From Acidimicrobiia bacterium UBA4744 (GTDB taxonomy: Bacteria; Actinomycetota; Acidimicrobiia; Spongiisociales; UBA4744), in assembly GCA_002403855.1 (NCBI GenBank), contig DHIO01000026.1:24189-55348 (forward strand): 31,160 nt of DNA, written 5' to 3'. Shown here in pieces: positions 15,946 through 23,726 of this stretch (the stretch's first letter is position 1; each line of letters opens with the position of its first letter). A model generated the notes under the pieces. That model did not search any database. It saw nothing but the letters and a program-made list of their open reading frames with translations, and was not told the origin of the DNA. The position numbers and the translations under genes were made by a program.

Positions 15946-17583
15946 TCAAACCTCCATGACTACCGGCAGCACCACCGGTTTGCGGGCGATTTCTTCCCGG
16001 ATGACCCGGCGGGTGGCACTACGCACGGCCTGCTGCACGTCGTTGATGTCGCATTCGCCCTTCTGGAACGCATCGGACAGCGCCAGCTTCACCGCCTCGG
16101 AGGCCTTGGCGAGCACCGGCTGCGGTTCGGCCGTGAGGCCGTGGCTGTCCAGCTCAGGGCCGTAGATCAGCTCGGCGGTGTGCAGCTTGACGCCCACCGT
16201 GACAATGATCACCCCTTCGTCGGCCAGGTGCCGGCGATCCCGCAACACCGTGCCGCGTACGTCGCCGAACTCGCTCCCGTCGAGGTAGACGTAGCCGGCA
16301 TCAACGACCTGCCGCTCGACCCGAGCCCCACCGTCTTCCAGCACAATGGCGTCGCCATCGGCCAGCGCAAACACCTCGGGTACCTGCATTTCGATCGCCA
16401 GGTCGGCGTGGGCCCGCAAATGGCGAAATTCACCGTGAACCGGCACAAAGGCGCGAGGCCGGACCACATTGAGGAAGGTCTTGAGTTCCTCCTGCGCCGC
16501 ATGGCCGGACACATGGACTTGAGCGTTTCTCCCGTGGTAGACAGTCGGTCCGGTCTTGAGAAGCCGGCTGATCACCTTGGACACCGCCGCCTCGTTGCCG
16601 GGAATCGGAGTCGCACTGATCAAGACGGTGTCGTCCGGATCGATGTCGATGAACTTGTGGCGACCGGACGCGATGAGCGACAGCGCCGCAAAGGGCTCCC
16701 CCTGGCTGCCCGTGGAAATCACCATCTGCTCGTGAGGAGGCAGTTCGATCAGGTCTTCTATGTCCAGCAGTCGGTCTTCGGGTACGTCGAGTACTCCCAG
16801 CTCTCTGCCTACCTGGCTCACCCGATGCATGGAACGGCCGAGAAAGGCGATGTGTCGACCGTCATCGAGGGCGGCGTTGATGATCTGCTGCACCCGGTGG
16901 ACGTGGCTGGCGAAACAGGCGGCAAGTACCCGGCCGGGTGCGTGATGGACAATATCCTTGATCGGCTTGCCCAACGACCTCTCGGAGGGGACGAAGCCCG
17001 GGTTCTCGGCATTGGTGCTGTCGGCCAGGAGGAGCCGCACGCCTTGCCGACCGAGGTCGGCGAAGCTGGGGAGATCGGTGGGCCGGTCATCGATTGGCGT
17101 CGGGTCGAGTTTGAAATCACCGGAGTGGACGACCAGCCCCTGGGGAGTCTCGAAAGCGACCCCCGAACCGTGCGGAACGCTGTGCGAGACCGGTATCAAT
17201 TTGAACCGAAACCCCCCGTAGGAAACCCATTCATTGTCCGCAATCGACCGGAAATCTGCTTCGACTCCCAACTCTTCAACCCGCCCCCGGGCCATCGCAA
17301 CTGAGAATTCGGTACCGAACACCGGAACGTTGATGTCCTGGAGGAAATAGGCCAGCGAGCCGACGTGATCCTCGTGGCCGTGAGTGAGCACTACGCAACG
17401 AACGTCTCCCGACCGTTCGACGAGCCAGCTCCAATCGGGCAGTACCAGATCTACGCCCAGCATGTCCTCTTCGGGGAACATGATTCCGCAATCGATCAGG
17501 GCGATCTTGCCGTCTACCTCGAGTGAGGCACAGTTGCGCCCGATCTCACCAAGACCACCCAAGAAGGTGACTCGAACGGTCAC
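15946..17583 (-). CDS. rnj: Ribonuclease J
   Basis: RNase J is a metallo-beta-lactamase/beta-CASP ribonuclease with endo- and 5'-3' exonuclease activity. The 545-residue length is typical. Metal ligands are HGHEDH at 68-73, HSGDFKLD near 153-160 and the later VPVHGEFRHLRAH; the beta-CASP part has STGSQGEPFAAL and YHGRNAQVHVSGHA. The start is GTG at 17583, overlapping the dapA stop as GTGA, so translation is coupled to dapA, the usual actinobacterial pairing. MTVRVTFLGGLGEIGRN is the normal beginning of the family. A GC-rich hairpin cluster follows the stop. Confidence 0.97.
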   Translation of the reverse strand: MTVRVTFLGGLGEIGRNCASLEVDGKIALIDCGIMFPEEDMLGVDLVLPDWSWLVERSGDVRCVVLTHGHEDHVGSLAYFLQDINVPVFGTEFSVAMARGRVEELGVEADFRSIADNEWVSYGGFRFKLIPVSHSVPHGSGVAFETPQGLVVHSGDFKLDPTPIDDRPTDLPSFADLGRQGVRLLLADSTNAENPGFVPSERSLGKPIKDIVHHAPGRVLAACFASHVHRVQQIINAALDDGRHIAFLGRSMHRVSQVGRELGVLDVPEDRLLDIEDLIELPPHEQMVISTGSQGEPFAALSLIASGRHKFIDIDPDDTVLISATPIPGNEAAVSKVISRLLKTGPTVYHGRNAQVHVSGHAAQEELKTFLNVVRPRAFVPVHGEFRHLRAHADLAIEMQVPEVFALADGDAIVLEDGGARVERQVVDAGYVYLDGSEFGDVRGTVLRDRRHLADEGVIIVTVGVKLHTAELIYGPELDSHGLTAEPQPVLAKASEAVKLALSDAFQKGECDINDVQQAVRSATRRVIREEIARKPVVLPVVMEV

Positions 17584-18461
17584 AGCTGCTGCACCGCCCC
17601 GAGGGCTTCCTTGACCTTCTGGACGGTCTCATCCGAAGCAGGCACGAGCGGGGAACGGGGGTTGCCGACCGGCTCCCACAAGGCGTTGAGCGCGGCTTTC
17701 ACCGGCATCGGATTGGGTTCGAGGAAGAGCGTGCCGGCCAACGGCGCCAGCGCCAGATGGAGGCGACGGGCGTTGGTCAGGTCACCCTCCTTCGCCGCCT
17801 CGACCATCGTCTTGATCTGTTTTCCGGCCAGGTGGGCGGCTACCGAGACGACCCCCACGGCGCCCACCGCCATCATCGGAAGGGTGTTGATATCGTCGCC
17901 CGAATAGATGGCGAATCCCTCGCCGGTCGCCAACCGAGTCTTGGTCGTGAAGGTCAACTCGCCTACTGCGTCTTTCACGGCGACGATGTGCGGGTGCTCG
18001 GCGAGTCTGGCGAGTGTGTCGATCTCAATGCGACGCCCCGTGCGCCCGGGGATGTTGTACAACAGCACCGGAAGGTCTGTAGCCTCGGCAACGGCCGTGA
18101 AGTGCTCGATCAGACCTTGTTGGGGTGGCCGCGAGTAGTACGGCGTGACCGCCATCACCCCGTCGCAGCCGACGTCGGCCGCTCGACGGGTCAGTTCGAC
18201 CGACTCGGCCGTGTCGTAGGTACCGGTCCCGGCGACAACATGGGCCTTCTCGCCTACAGCCTCTTTCACCGTTCGATAGAGCGCCACCTTTTCGTCGCTC
18301 GAGAGGGTTGGGGATTCGCCGGTGGTCCCGGTCACCACCAAGCCATCTGAGCCGTGGTCGATCAGGAACCGGGCGAGCCTCCAGGCTTGTTCGTAGTTCA
18401 CTTCGCCGCCGGAGGTGAACGGGGTGATCATCGCCGTGAGTAGGTGTCCGAACGGCGCCAT
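17580..18461 (-). CDS. dapA: 4-hydroxy-tetrahydrodipicolinate synthase
   Basis: DapA condenses pyruvate with aspartate semialdehyde, the first committed step of lysine and diaminopimelate synthesis. The 293-residue protein has GTTGESPTL near 45-53 (active-site Thr46/Thr47), LLYNIPGRTG near 133-142 (Tyr135) and the Schiff-base lysine in AVKDA (Lys163). The ATG at 18461 is preceded by AGGAGGAGGG, a strong ribosome binding site. A much longer open reading upstream runs antisense through the thioredoxin gene and is not real. It is the first gene of the dapA-rnj unit and is divergent from the thioredoxin-TPR gene. dapB lies 3.2 kb to the right on the same strand. thyX, often next to dapA in mycobacteria, is absent here. 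Confidence 0.97.
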   Translation of the reverse strand: MAPFGHLLTAMITPFTSGGEVNYEQAWRLARFLIDHGSDGLVVTGTTGESPTLSSDEKVALYRTVKEAVGEKAHVVAGTGTYDTAESVELTRRAADVGCDGVMAVTPYYSRPPQQGLIEHFTAVAEATDLPVLLYNIPGRTGRRIEIDTLARLAEHPHIVAVKDAVGELTFTTKTRLATGEGFAIYSGDDINTLPMMAVGAVGVVSVAAHLAGKQIKTMVEAAKEGDLTNARRLHLALAPLAGTLFLEPNPMPVKAALNALWEPVGNPRSPLVPASDETVQKVKEALGAVQQL

Positions 18462-18493
18462 GACGCCCTCCTCCTGTTTGGGTCTCACGAAGA

Positions 18494-18499
18494 ATCCTA
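18494..18499 (-). promoter_or_regulatory. Candidate -10 box (TAGGAT) of dapA-rnj
   Basis: TAGGAT on the minus strand lies 32 nt before the dapA ATG, giving a leader of about 25 nt that includes the AGGAGG site. It lies in the 114-bp divergent region shared with the thioredoxin-TPR gene. Confidence 0.35.
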
Positions 18500-18561
18500 G
18501 GGCGTATCGAGGCAGGAACCTTGCTCCGCTGGAACTCGCCGTGGAAGGCCGGTAGTCGAAG

Positions 18562-18567
18562 TATCCT
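18562..18567 (+). promoter_or_regulatory. Candidate -10 box (TATCCT) of the thioredoxin-TPR gene
   Basis: TATCCT is followed by exactly 8 nt and the ATG at 18576, without a Shine-Dalgarno sequence, so a leaderless message is likely. Confidence 0.5.
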
Positions 18568-18575
18568 GACCGATC

Positions 18576-19415
18576 ATGACTGCGACCTACGTGAAGGATG
18601 TCGACGCCGCCGCCTTTCAGCGTGACGTCGTGGACCGAAGCCGGGAAGTCCCGGTGATCGTCGACTTCTGGGCGGCCTGGTGCGGCCCCTGCAAGGTACT
18701 CGGACCCCTCCTCGAGAAGCTGGCCGGCGAGTTCGACGGGGGATTCGAGCTGGCCAAGGTCGACGTCGACAGCAACCAGGCACTGGCCGGTCAGTTCGGA
18801 GTTCAGGGCATTCCGACCGTCGTCGGTTTTCGCGAAGGTACGCCGGTCAGCCAGTTCACCGGCGCGCTTCCCGAAGAAGACGTCCGGGAATGGCTGCGCG
18901 AGATCGTACCCTCGGAAGCCGATCTGCTGGCTGCGGCGGCGAACGACCTGCTGGACGACGGACAGGCGGCAGCCGCCGAACGCGGATACCGGGAAGCCCT
19001 CGCCACCGACCCCGGCCATCAGGAGGCGGCGATCGGACTGGCAGCGTTGCTGATCGATGCCGACCGGTCCGACGAAGCCTTGGCCCTGCTCGAGCCCTTG
19101 AATCCAAGCCAGGAGATCGATCGGCTGCAGGCGGCGGCTCGGATGGGTGCAGTGGATACCGGTGTGATCCCTACGCTCGAGGAAGAGCTGGCGACCGATC
19201 CGGACAACCTCTCGCTTCGTATCGAACTGGGGATAGCCCTGGCAGCAGACCGGCAGTTCGAAGCCTCCCTGGAAGCCCTGCTCGAGGTGGTCACCCGGGG
19301 CGGGGATACCCGCGAAGAGGCACGGAGAGCGATGTTGGATGTGTTCGAGGTGCTGGGGCCCGAACATCCGGCCACCACCGCCTACCGGCGCCGGCTGGCC
19401 AGCGCCCTGTTCTAG
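18576..19415 (+). CDS. Thioredoxin-TPR fusion protein (CnoX/YbbN-like)
   Basis: The 279-residue protein starts with a thioredoxin domain (about 1-110) that keeps the redox motif WCGPCK (Cys36, Cys39) and the cis-proline region GIPTVVGF. A tetratricopeptide-type helical part follows (about 113-275), with repeats such as AAAERGYREALATDPGHQEA and PTLEEELATDPDNLSLRIEL. The architecture matches CnoX/YbbN, a holdase chaperone that hands clients to GroEL or DnaK. E. coli CnoX has lost one redox cysteine, while both are present here, so redox activity is plausible. There is no signal peptide, so it acts in the cytoplasm. Its TAG stop shares the palindrome CTAG with the stop of the convergent sugar kinase gene. 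Confidence 0.9.
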   Translation: MTATYVKDVDAAAFQRDVVDRSREVPVIVDFWAAWCGPCKVLGPLLEKLAGEFDGGFELAKVDVDSNQALAGQFGVQGIPTVVGFREGTPVSQFTGALPEEDVREWLREIVPSEADLLAAAANDLLDDGQAAAAERGYREALATDPGHQEAAIGLAALLIDADRSDEALALLEPLNPSQEIDRLQAAARMGAVDTGVIPTLEEELATDPDNLSLRIELGIALAADRQFEASLEALLEVVTRGGDTREEARRAMLDVFEVLGPEHPATTAYRRRLASALF

Positions 19416-20305
19416 CCGGCCCTAAGCGGTGATGCCACCCATGCCTCGACGCCGGCGCGGGCTCCCAGGTGTTCGCAAGAACGGGCCGCGACTGCCGCCG
19501 CCCGCTCCATCGCGCCAAGATGGTCGAGTTGTTCCTGGTAGGCGAAGTGCATGAACGCTCCGTGGAGCACATCACCCGCCCCCAACGTGTCGACGACGGC
19601 TACCCGAGGGACGGTCAGTTCCCCGGCAGCATCGCGCGCTCCCCACACGATAGAGTCACCGCCGCGACTCACAGCGGCGAATCTCAACTGGTACCGCTCC
19701 AGGAGAACATCGATAACGTCCTCCGGCGGCGCTCCGGGTTGGTCGGGCAGCTGGAATTGTTCCGAGAGGATCGCTACCGAGGCCAGCGGTAGCAGAACGG
19801 AGAACACCTCTCGCCAACTGCCACAGTCGAGGACTACCGGAACGCCATGCTCGGAGGCGACGCGGCCGGCCGCTATCGCCAAGTCGGGATAGAACCCGTC
19901 GAGCAACACCGCCGCCGCGTCCCCCAAATCGACCCGGTCGGGACGCGGACCGTCGAAGCTGGCGGCCGTCGACAGGAGTGTCCGATCCCCGGTGGTGGCC
20001 GCCACCCAGATGCTCGATACCGGAACGGCCGGATCAGTTCCGTAGCCGATGCGAGTCACAACATGTCGTCCGATCAAGCCGTCGAGCAAGTCACCGAGCG
20101 GTCCCTTTCCGAAGGCCGAATGGAGGGAAACCGGGCTTCCAAGGATCGAGGCCGTAATCGCGGCATTGGCGGCCGGGCCGCCGACATCGAGATAGGCCTG
20201 CTGTGCCCAGCCTTTCCGGTTCGGCTCGGGGAAGTCGTCTGCTATCTGGACGATGTCGATGGTGGTGATGCCTACGAAGTCAAGATGACGTTTGAGGACA
20301 ACCAT
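19412..20305 (-). CDS. PfkB family carbohydrate/nucleoside kinase
   Basis: The 297-residue protein belongs to the PfkB/ribokinase superfamily. The N-terminal glycine motif is seen in DVGGPAANAAITASILG near residues 40-56. The C-terminal ATP-binding and catalytic signature is DTLGAGDVLHGAF near 240-252, with the catalytic Asp in GAGD. The middle region is too divergent to name the sugar, and ribokinase-, fructokinase- or adenosine kinase-like activity are all possible. The ATG at 20305 has GGAGG 4-5 nt upstream. Its stop TAG overlaps the thioredoxin-TPR stop by 4 bp on the opposite strand. It is divergent from the cyclophilin gene across 79 bp. Confidence 0.9.
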   Translation of the reverse strand: MVVLKRHLDFVGITTIDIVQIADDFPEPNRKGWAQQAYLDVGGPAANAAITASILGSPVSLHSAFGKGPLGDLLDGLIGRHVVTRIGYGTDPAVPVSSIWVAATTGDRTLLSTAASFDGPRPDRVDLGDAAAVLLDGFYPDLAIAAGRVASEHGVPVVLDCGSWREVFSVLLPLASVAILSEQFQLPDQPGAPPEDVIDVLLERYQLRFAAVSRGGDSIVWGARDAAGELTVPRVAVVDTLGAGDVLHGAFMHFAYQEQLDHLGAMERAAAVAARSCEHLGARAGVEAWVASPLRAG

Positions 20306-20349
20306 GGTGCCTCCGAGTCTGCCACAGCCGGTATGCCTGCTTCGTCCGG

Positions 20350-20355
20350 TACCCT
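20350..20355 (+). promoter_or_regulatory. Candidate -10 box (TACCCT) of the cyclophilin gene
   Basis: TACCCT lies 29 nt before the ATG at 20385, giving a leader of about 22 nt that contains the AAAGG ribosome binding site. It lies in the divergent 79-bp region shared with the PfkB gene. Confidence 0.4.
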
Positions 20356-20384
20356 GATTCGGTCCCGCTCAAGAAAGGCGCCTG

Positions 20385-20891
20385 ATGGCCAAGCAGTATT
20401 CCGCCCCTCCCTCCCTCGATATCGACCTCGCCAATGCCTTTTCGGCGACCCTCGACACCAACCACGGTCGCATCTCCATCAACCTCTTCGCCCAGGATGC
20501 ACCCCAGGCGGTCAACAACTTCGTGTTCCTGGCCCGGGAAGGTTTCTACGACGGCGTGATCTTCCACCGAGTGGTTCCGGGGTTCGTGATCCAGGGTGGC
20601 GACCCGACCGGAACGGGCCGGGGCGGACCCGGTTACCAATTCCGGGACGAACTCGACACACCTCGTCCGTACTCGCGAGGAACCGTGGCTATGGCCAACG
20701 CCGGACCGAATACCAACGGCAGCCAGTTCTTCATTTGCCTCGAAGATGTGGGACTTCCCCATGCCTACACGATCTTCGGAGAGGTTACCGACGGCATGGA
20801 TGCCGCCGACGCTATCGCCGGTCTCCAACTTCGTGGCGAAAAACCCATCGACGACGCAGTGATCCGATCGGTCGACATCAACGAAAGCTGA
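20385..20891 (+). CDS. Cyclophilin-type peptidyl-prolyl cis-trans isomerase
   Basis: The 168-residue protein is a single-domain cyclophilin, which speeds cis-trans isomerisation of proline bonds. Active-site features are FHRVVPGFVIQGGDPTGTG near residues 64-82 (catalytic Arg in FHR), the MANAGPNTNGSQFFI stretch near 104-118, and HAYTIFGEV near 128-136, which holds the usual His but has Tyr-Thr where Phe-Gly-like variants occur. There is no signal peptide or membrane segment, so the enzyme is cytoplasmic. AAAGG lies 7 nt before the ATG. There is no obvious functional link to neighbouring genes. Confidence 0.95.
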   Translation: MAKQYSAPPSLDIDLANAFSATLDTNHGRISINLFAQDAPQAVNNFVFLAREGFYDGVIFHRVVPGFVIQGGDPTGTGRGGPGYQFRDELDTPRPYSRGTVAMANAGPNTNGSQFFICLEDVGLPHAYTIFGEVTDGMDAADAIAGLQLRGEKPIDDAVIRSVDINES

Positions 20892-21215
20892 CCTGAGCGG
20901 AAGGCGTAGCCGACTCGTTCCCGAGCGTGTGGACGGACGAAGACCGCCAGTCGACGAGGTCTTCCCGGGCGGAAACGGGTTACCCTCCCGACCTCGGGCG
21001 TTCCCGCCGAGTTCGCCAATCTCCATTTCGTGGCAGTGGGCGACCCAGGTGACCATCCCGACCATGGAGGAATCGACTGGTTCACCTGGTACGTGTACTT
21101 CGTCCGAGGAGAACGGAGTCCCGGTGGTGCTCGGGATGTCGATTGATCAATGGGCCCCGCGAGAAGGAAACGGGGACGCTCGAGCGCTGCCGACCGGTAG
21201 CTACCATCCGGCGCC
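20892..21215 (+). other. 324-bp intergenic region with a possible gene remnant
   Basis: No complete gene is evident. One plus-strand frame is open from 20910 to the TGA at 21144-21146. Its part after the GTG at 21030 reads like real protein (DHPDHGGIDWFTWYVYFVRG) but would be only 38 residues, without a ribosome binding site; it may be a decayed C-terminus. Longer overlapping frames (20929-21219 plus, 21082-21366 minus) have poor composition. The promoter of the next gene is at the right end. Confidence 0.35.
21202..21207 (+). promoter_or_regulatory. Candidate -10 box (TACCAT) of the small membrane protein gene
   Basis: TACCAT is followed by exactly 8 nt and the GTG at 21216; no Shine-Dalgarno sequence is present. 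Confidence 0.45.
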
Positions 21216-21605
21216 GTGAACAGCGAGCCTGCCTTCGAGGCCGGATCACCCGGGTGCGGCCGGGCCGTGGCAGGAGCAGCGGCCCTTCTGACCCTCGCCG
21301 GTCTCGGTTTCTGGATCGGGTTCTTTGTCCTGGATCCGCCCCACTATCCACTCGTTTTCGCCGCACTGCCCGTATCGGCGCTATTCACGGTCCTGGGAGC
21401 CACGCTCTCATCGGGGAGTAGCGATTTCCTGCTGGCCTGGCCGGTCGACTTCGGAATCTGGCTGGCGATTGCGTTCGTTGCCTCCCGGTGGGCAACCCGG
21501 AAGGGCCTCAATCTGAGGGCGTACGCCGTCTTCTTCGTCGTGATCATCACGGCGGCGTTCGTCTATGGACTGGCCCTCAGCTTGCTGGTGGAACCGGTCG
21601 CCTAG
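21216..21605 (+). CDS. Small integral membrane protein, function unknown
   Basis: I do not recognise this 129-residue protein. It shows four hydrophobic segments, near residues 17-38 (AVAGAAALLTLAGLGFWIGF), 44-62 (YPLVFAALPVSALFTVLG), 72-90 (LLAWPVDFGIWLAIAFVAS) and 101-124 (AYAVFFVVIITAAFVYGLALSL). The basic loop SRWATRKGLN between the third and fourth suggests cytoplasmic ends for those helices. The start is GTG at 21216, 8 nt after a TANNNT box. It is convergent with dapB, 39 bp away, and is probably a single-gene transcript. Confidence 0.7.
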   Translation: MNSEPAFEAGSPGCGRAVAGAAALLTLAGLGFWIGFFVLDPPHYPLVFAALPVSALFTVLGATLSSGSSDFLLAWPVDFGIWLAIAFVASRWATRKGLNLRAYAVFFVVIITAAFVYGLALSLLVEPVA

Positions 21606-21644
21606 CCCCCAACTGCGCGCCGTCACCGTCCCCGGAACAGTCGA

Positions 21645-22406
21645 CTACAACCCGAGCAGTCCTTCGATTCCGACCGTGAGACCCGGCAGATGGGGAATGT
21701 GTCGCACTGCCAGCAGCACCCCGGCCAGGAAGGCGGTGCGGTCGGTCGTGTCGTGCCGAATGGTCAACCATTCCCCCTGGTTGCCCAGGAGGACCTCCTG
21801 GTGGGCGACCAGGCCGGGGAGGCGAACTGCATGTACCGGCACGCCGCCAACGGAGGCGCCTCGGGCGCCGTCTACGAGCTCGGTCGACACCACGGCTCGC
21901 TGTTGCTCGGGCTTGGCCGCTCCGATGCGCTCGGCGGTGCTGGTAGCCGTGCCACTCGGAGCGTCGGCCTTCCGGTCGTGGTGAAGCTCAACCACCTCGG
22001 CGGAGGCGAAGTGTGGCGCGGCCATTTCGGCGAACCGCATCATCAGTACCGCCCCGATCGAGAAATTGGGAGCGATCAGACAGTTGGGCGGGCCCTCCCC
22101 CCATCGGTCGCCAACCTCGGTCAGGCGCTCACTCGAAAACCCGGACGTACCGACCACCGCGTGACTGTGCTGGGAGCGCCACCGGGCCAGGTTGTCCATC
22201 ACCACGTCGGGGTTGGTGAACTCAACAACCACCTCGCAGCCTGCCAGCGAGTCGGGATCATCCGAGATCGTCAAACCGGCCAGTGGTTCTGCGTCCGCGG
22301 CCGGGTCGAACAGCCCTTGTAGATCGAGGTCGGCAGCCCGATCGACGGCCATTGCCACCATTCTCCCCATCCGACCACTTGCTCCGGATACTCCAACGCT
22401 CATCAT
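21645..22406 (-). CDS. dapB: 4-hydroxy-tetrahydrodipicolinate reductase
   Basis: DapB reduces the DapA product with NAD(P)H in lysine/diaminopimelate synthesis. The 253-residue protein has the dinucleotide-binding GASGRMGR near residues 8-15, FTNPDVVMDNL near 63-73, VVGTSGF near 84-90, and the catalytic ELHHDRKADAPSGTA near 142-156, with the His pair and the Lys. The start ATG at 22406 overlaps the upstream peptidase stop as ATGA, and a second ATG follows directly, so either may be used. It is coupled to the M16 peptidase, the same order as pepR-dapB in mycobacteria as I recall it. Confidence 0.96.
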   Translation of the reverse strand: MMSVGVSGASGRMGRMVAMAVDRAADLDLQGLFDPAADAEPLAGLTISDDPDSLAGCEVVVEFTNPDVVMDNLARWRSQHSHAVVGTSGFSSERLTEVGDRWGEGPPNCLIAPNFSIGAVLMMRFAEMAAPHFASAEVVELHHDRKADAPSGTATSTAERIGAAKPEQQRAVVSTELVDGARGASVGGVPVHAVRLPGLVAHQEVLLGNQGEWLTIRHDTTDRTAFLAGVLLAVRHIPHLPGLTVGIEGLLGL

Positions 22407-23653
22407 GTGAGGAACTCCTCGAACTCGGTGCCTTCAAACGGACCTACCGCCCCGATTGCCTTGATCTTGCCCAGGACGGTTGCGGCGACCTCGTGAACTT
22501 CCGCGGGAGTCACCGCCTCGATCCGGTCGATCTTCTCGTCAACCGACAGATGCTCCATCCGGGTCAACTCATCCCGCCCCAGACGGACCATCCGACTGTT
22601 GGGATCTTCGAGCGCCAGCGCCATGCCGCCCCGCATGTTGCCTTTGGCGCGATCGAGTTCATCGACCGTGACCCCGCCGTCGATCAGATCGTCGATTTCC
22701 CCCCGGATCAACTCGAGTACGGTCCGGGCCTGGGACGGGGTGGTCCCGGCGTAGACACCCCAAGCCCCCGCATCAGCGTACGGTGCCCGGAAGCTGTACA
22801 CGGCGTAGGCGAGACCTCGCTCCTCGCGGATGGAGCGAAATAGCCGCGAGGACAACCCTCCGCCGAGCACATGGTTGAGCACCTCGAAGGCAAACCTGCG
22901 TTCGTCGCCGCGCTTCAGACCGCTGCCCCCAATCACCAGATGGGCCTGCTCGGTGGAACGTTTCACGACCCGGACGTGGGGAAGCTGCGGCACGGCGGCA
23001 AACTCGTGACCAACTTCGTCGCCGTCCCAGGCTCCAAAATGCCGGGTGGCGAGATCCACGACCTCTGAGTGGTCGACGCTGCCGGCGACGGCCAGCACTG
23101 CAGACCGCGCTTGATAGCGGCGTTTCCAGTAACCGACGAGAGCTTCTCGCGTCATGTCGGTGATGGACTCTCGGGTACCGAGCACCGGACGTTCCAGCGG
23201 ATGTCCGGCAAAGACGGCCTGAAAGAACTCCTCATGAGCGAGATCGCCGGGGTCGTCCTCGTTCATGTTGATCTCTTCGATGACGACTTGCCGCTCGGAG
23301 TCGATCTCCTCGGACCGGAGAGCAGGCCGTTGCATCATCTCGGCGAGCAACTCGAACCCTTCTTCCAGGTCGTCATCGAGCAGTCGGGCCCAGAAGCACG
23401 TGTAGTCCTTGGAGGTGAAGGCATTCGACTGCGCCCCCATCGCGTCAAACCGTTCGGAGATCTCACGAGCCGAGAGATGCTCGGACCCCTTGAAGAGGAG
23501 ATGCTCGAGGAAGTGTGAGGCTCCAGCTTCGGAGGCCGCTTCGTCCCGAGTGCCGGTGTCGACCCAGCATCCCACGGCTGCAGATCGGATACCGGCCATG
23601 GGCTCGGTGATCACGCGCAGTCCGCTCGGCAGTGTGGTGAGCTCGAAGTGCAT
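22403..23653 (-). CDS. pepR: M16B family zinc peptidase (PepR-type)
   Basis: M16 peptidases are inverted-zincin enzymes. The 416-residue protein has the zinc motif HFLEH (His47, Glu50, His51) within ASHFLEHLLFKGSE, and a downstream EINMNEDDPGDLAHE region with the third-ligand glutamate. VLGGGLSSRLFRSIREERGLAYAVYSF near 285 is the conserved C-terminal R/Y-containing segment. The ATG at 23653 starts the conserved beginning ELTTLPSGLRVITE; a 32-codon longer reading runs into the promoter region. TATCAT lies 6 nt upstream, so a leaderless start is likely. It forms an operon with dapB and is divergent from the rhomboid gene. The substrate is unknown; the symbol follows the actinobacterial gene order. 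Confidence 0.93.
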   Translation of the reverse strand: MHFELTTLPSGLRVITEPMAGIRSAAVGCWVDTGTRDEAASEAGASHFLEHLLFKGSEHLSAREISERFDAMGAQSNAFTSKDYTCFWARLLDDDLEEGFELLAEMMQRPALRSEEIDSERQVVIEEINMNEDDPGDLAHEEFFQAVFAGHPLERPVLGTRESITDMTREALVGYWKRRYQARSAVLAVAGSVDHSEVVDLATRHFGAWDGDEVGHEFAAVPQLPHVRVVKRSTEQAHLVIGGSGLKRGDERRFAFEVLNHVLGGGLSSRLFRSIREERGLAYAVYSFRAPYADAGAWGVYAGTTPSQARTVLELIRGEIDDLIDGGVTVDELDRAKGNMRGGMALALEDPNSRMVRLGRDELTRMEHLSVDEKIDRIEAVTPAEVHEVAATVLGKIKAIGAVGPFEGTEFEEFLT

Positions 23654-23659
23654 GGACGG

Positions 23660-23665
23660 ATGATA
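23660..23665 (-). promoter_or_regulatory. Candidate -10 box (TATCAT) of pepR-dapB
   Basis: TATCAT is followed by 6 nt and the ATG at 23653. It lies in the 73-bp divergent gap with the rhomboid gene. Confidence 0.4.
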
Positions 23666-23726
23666 GGACCGGTTGCCCCCCACGGACCGCATGAACATCT
23701 CGGCGAGATGGATAAGGTGGACACTC

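Noticed and set aside
15118..17304. Long plus-strand open frame (728 codons) opposite ftsK and rnj
   Set aside because: It is antisense to two clearly recognised genes, is rich in His, Arg, Gly and Pro, and shows no family motif. High GC content explains the open frame.
18462..19367. N-terminal extension of the dapA frame to the right
   Set aside because: It runs antisense through the thioredoxin-TPR gene, while DapA begins normally at 18461 behind a strong ribosome binding site.
20929..21366. Overlapping open frames on both strands after cyclophilin
   Set aside because: Poor composition and no family resemblance. Only the separate frame ending at 21146 looks protein-like, and it is reported with low confidence.
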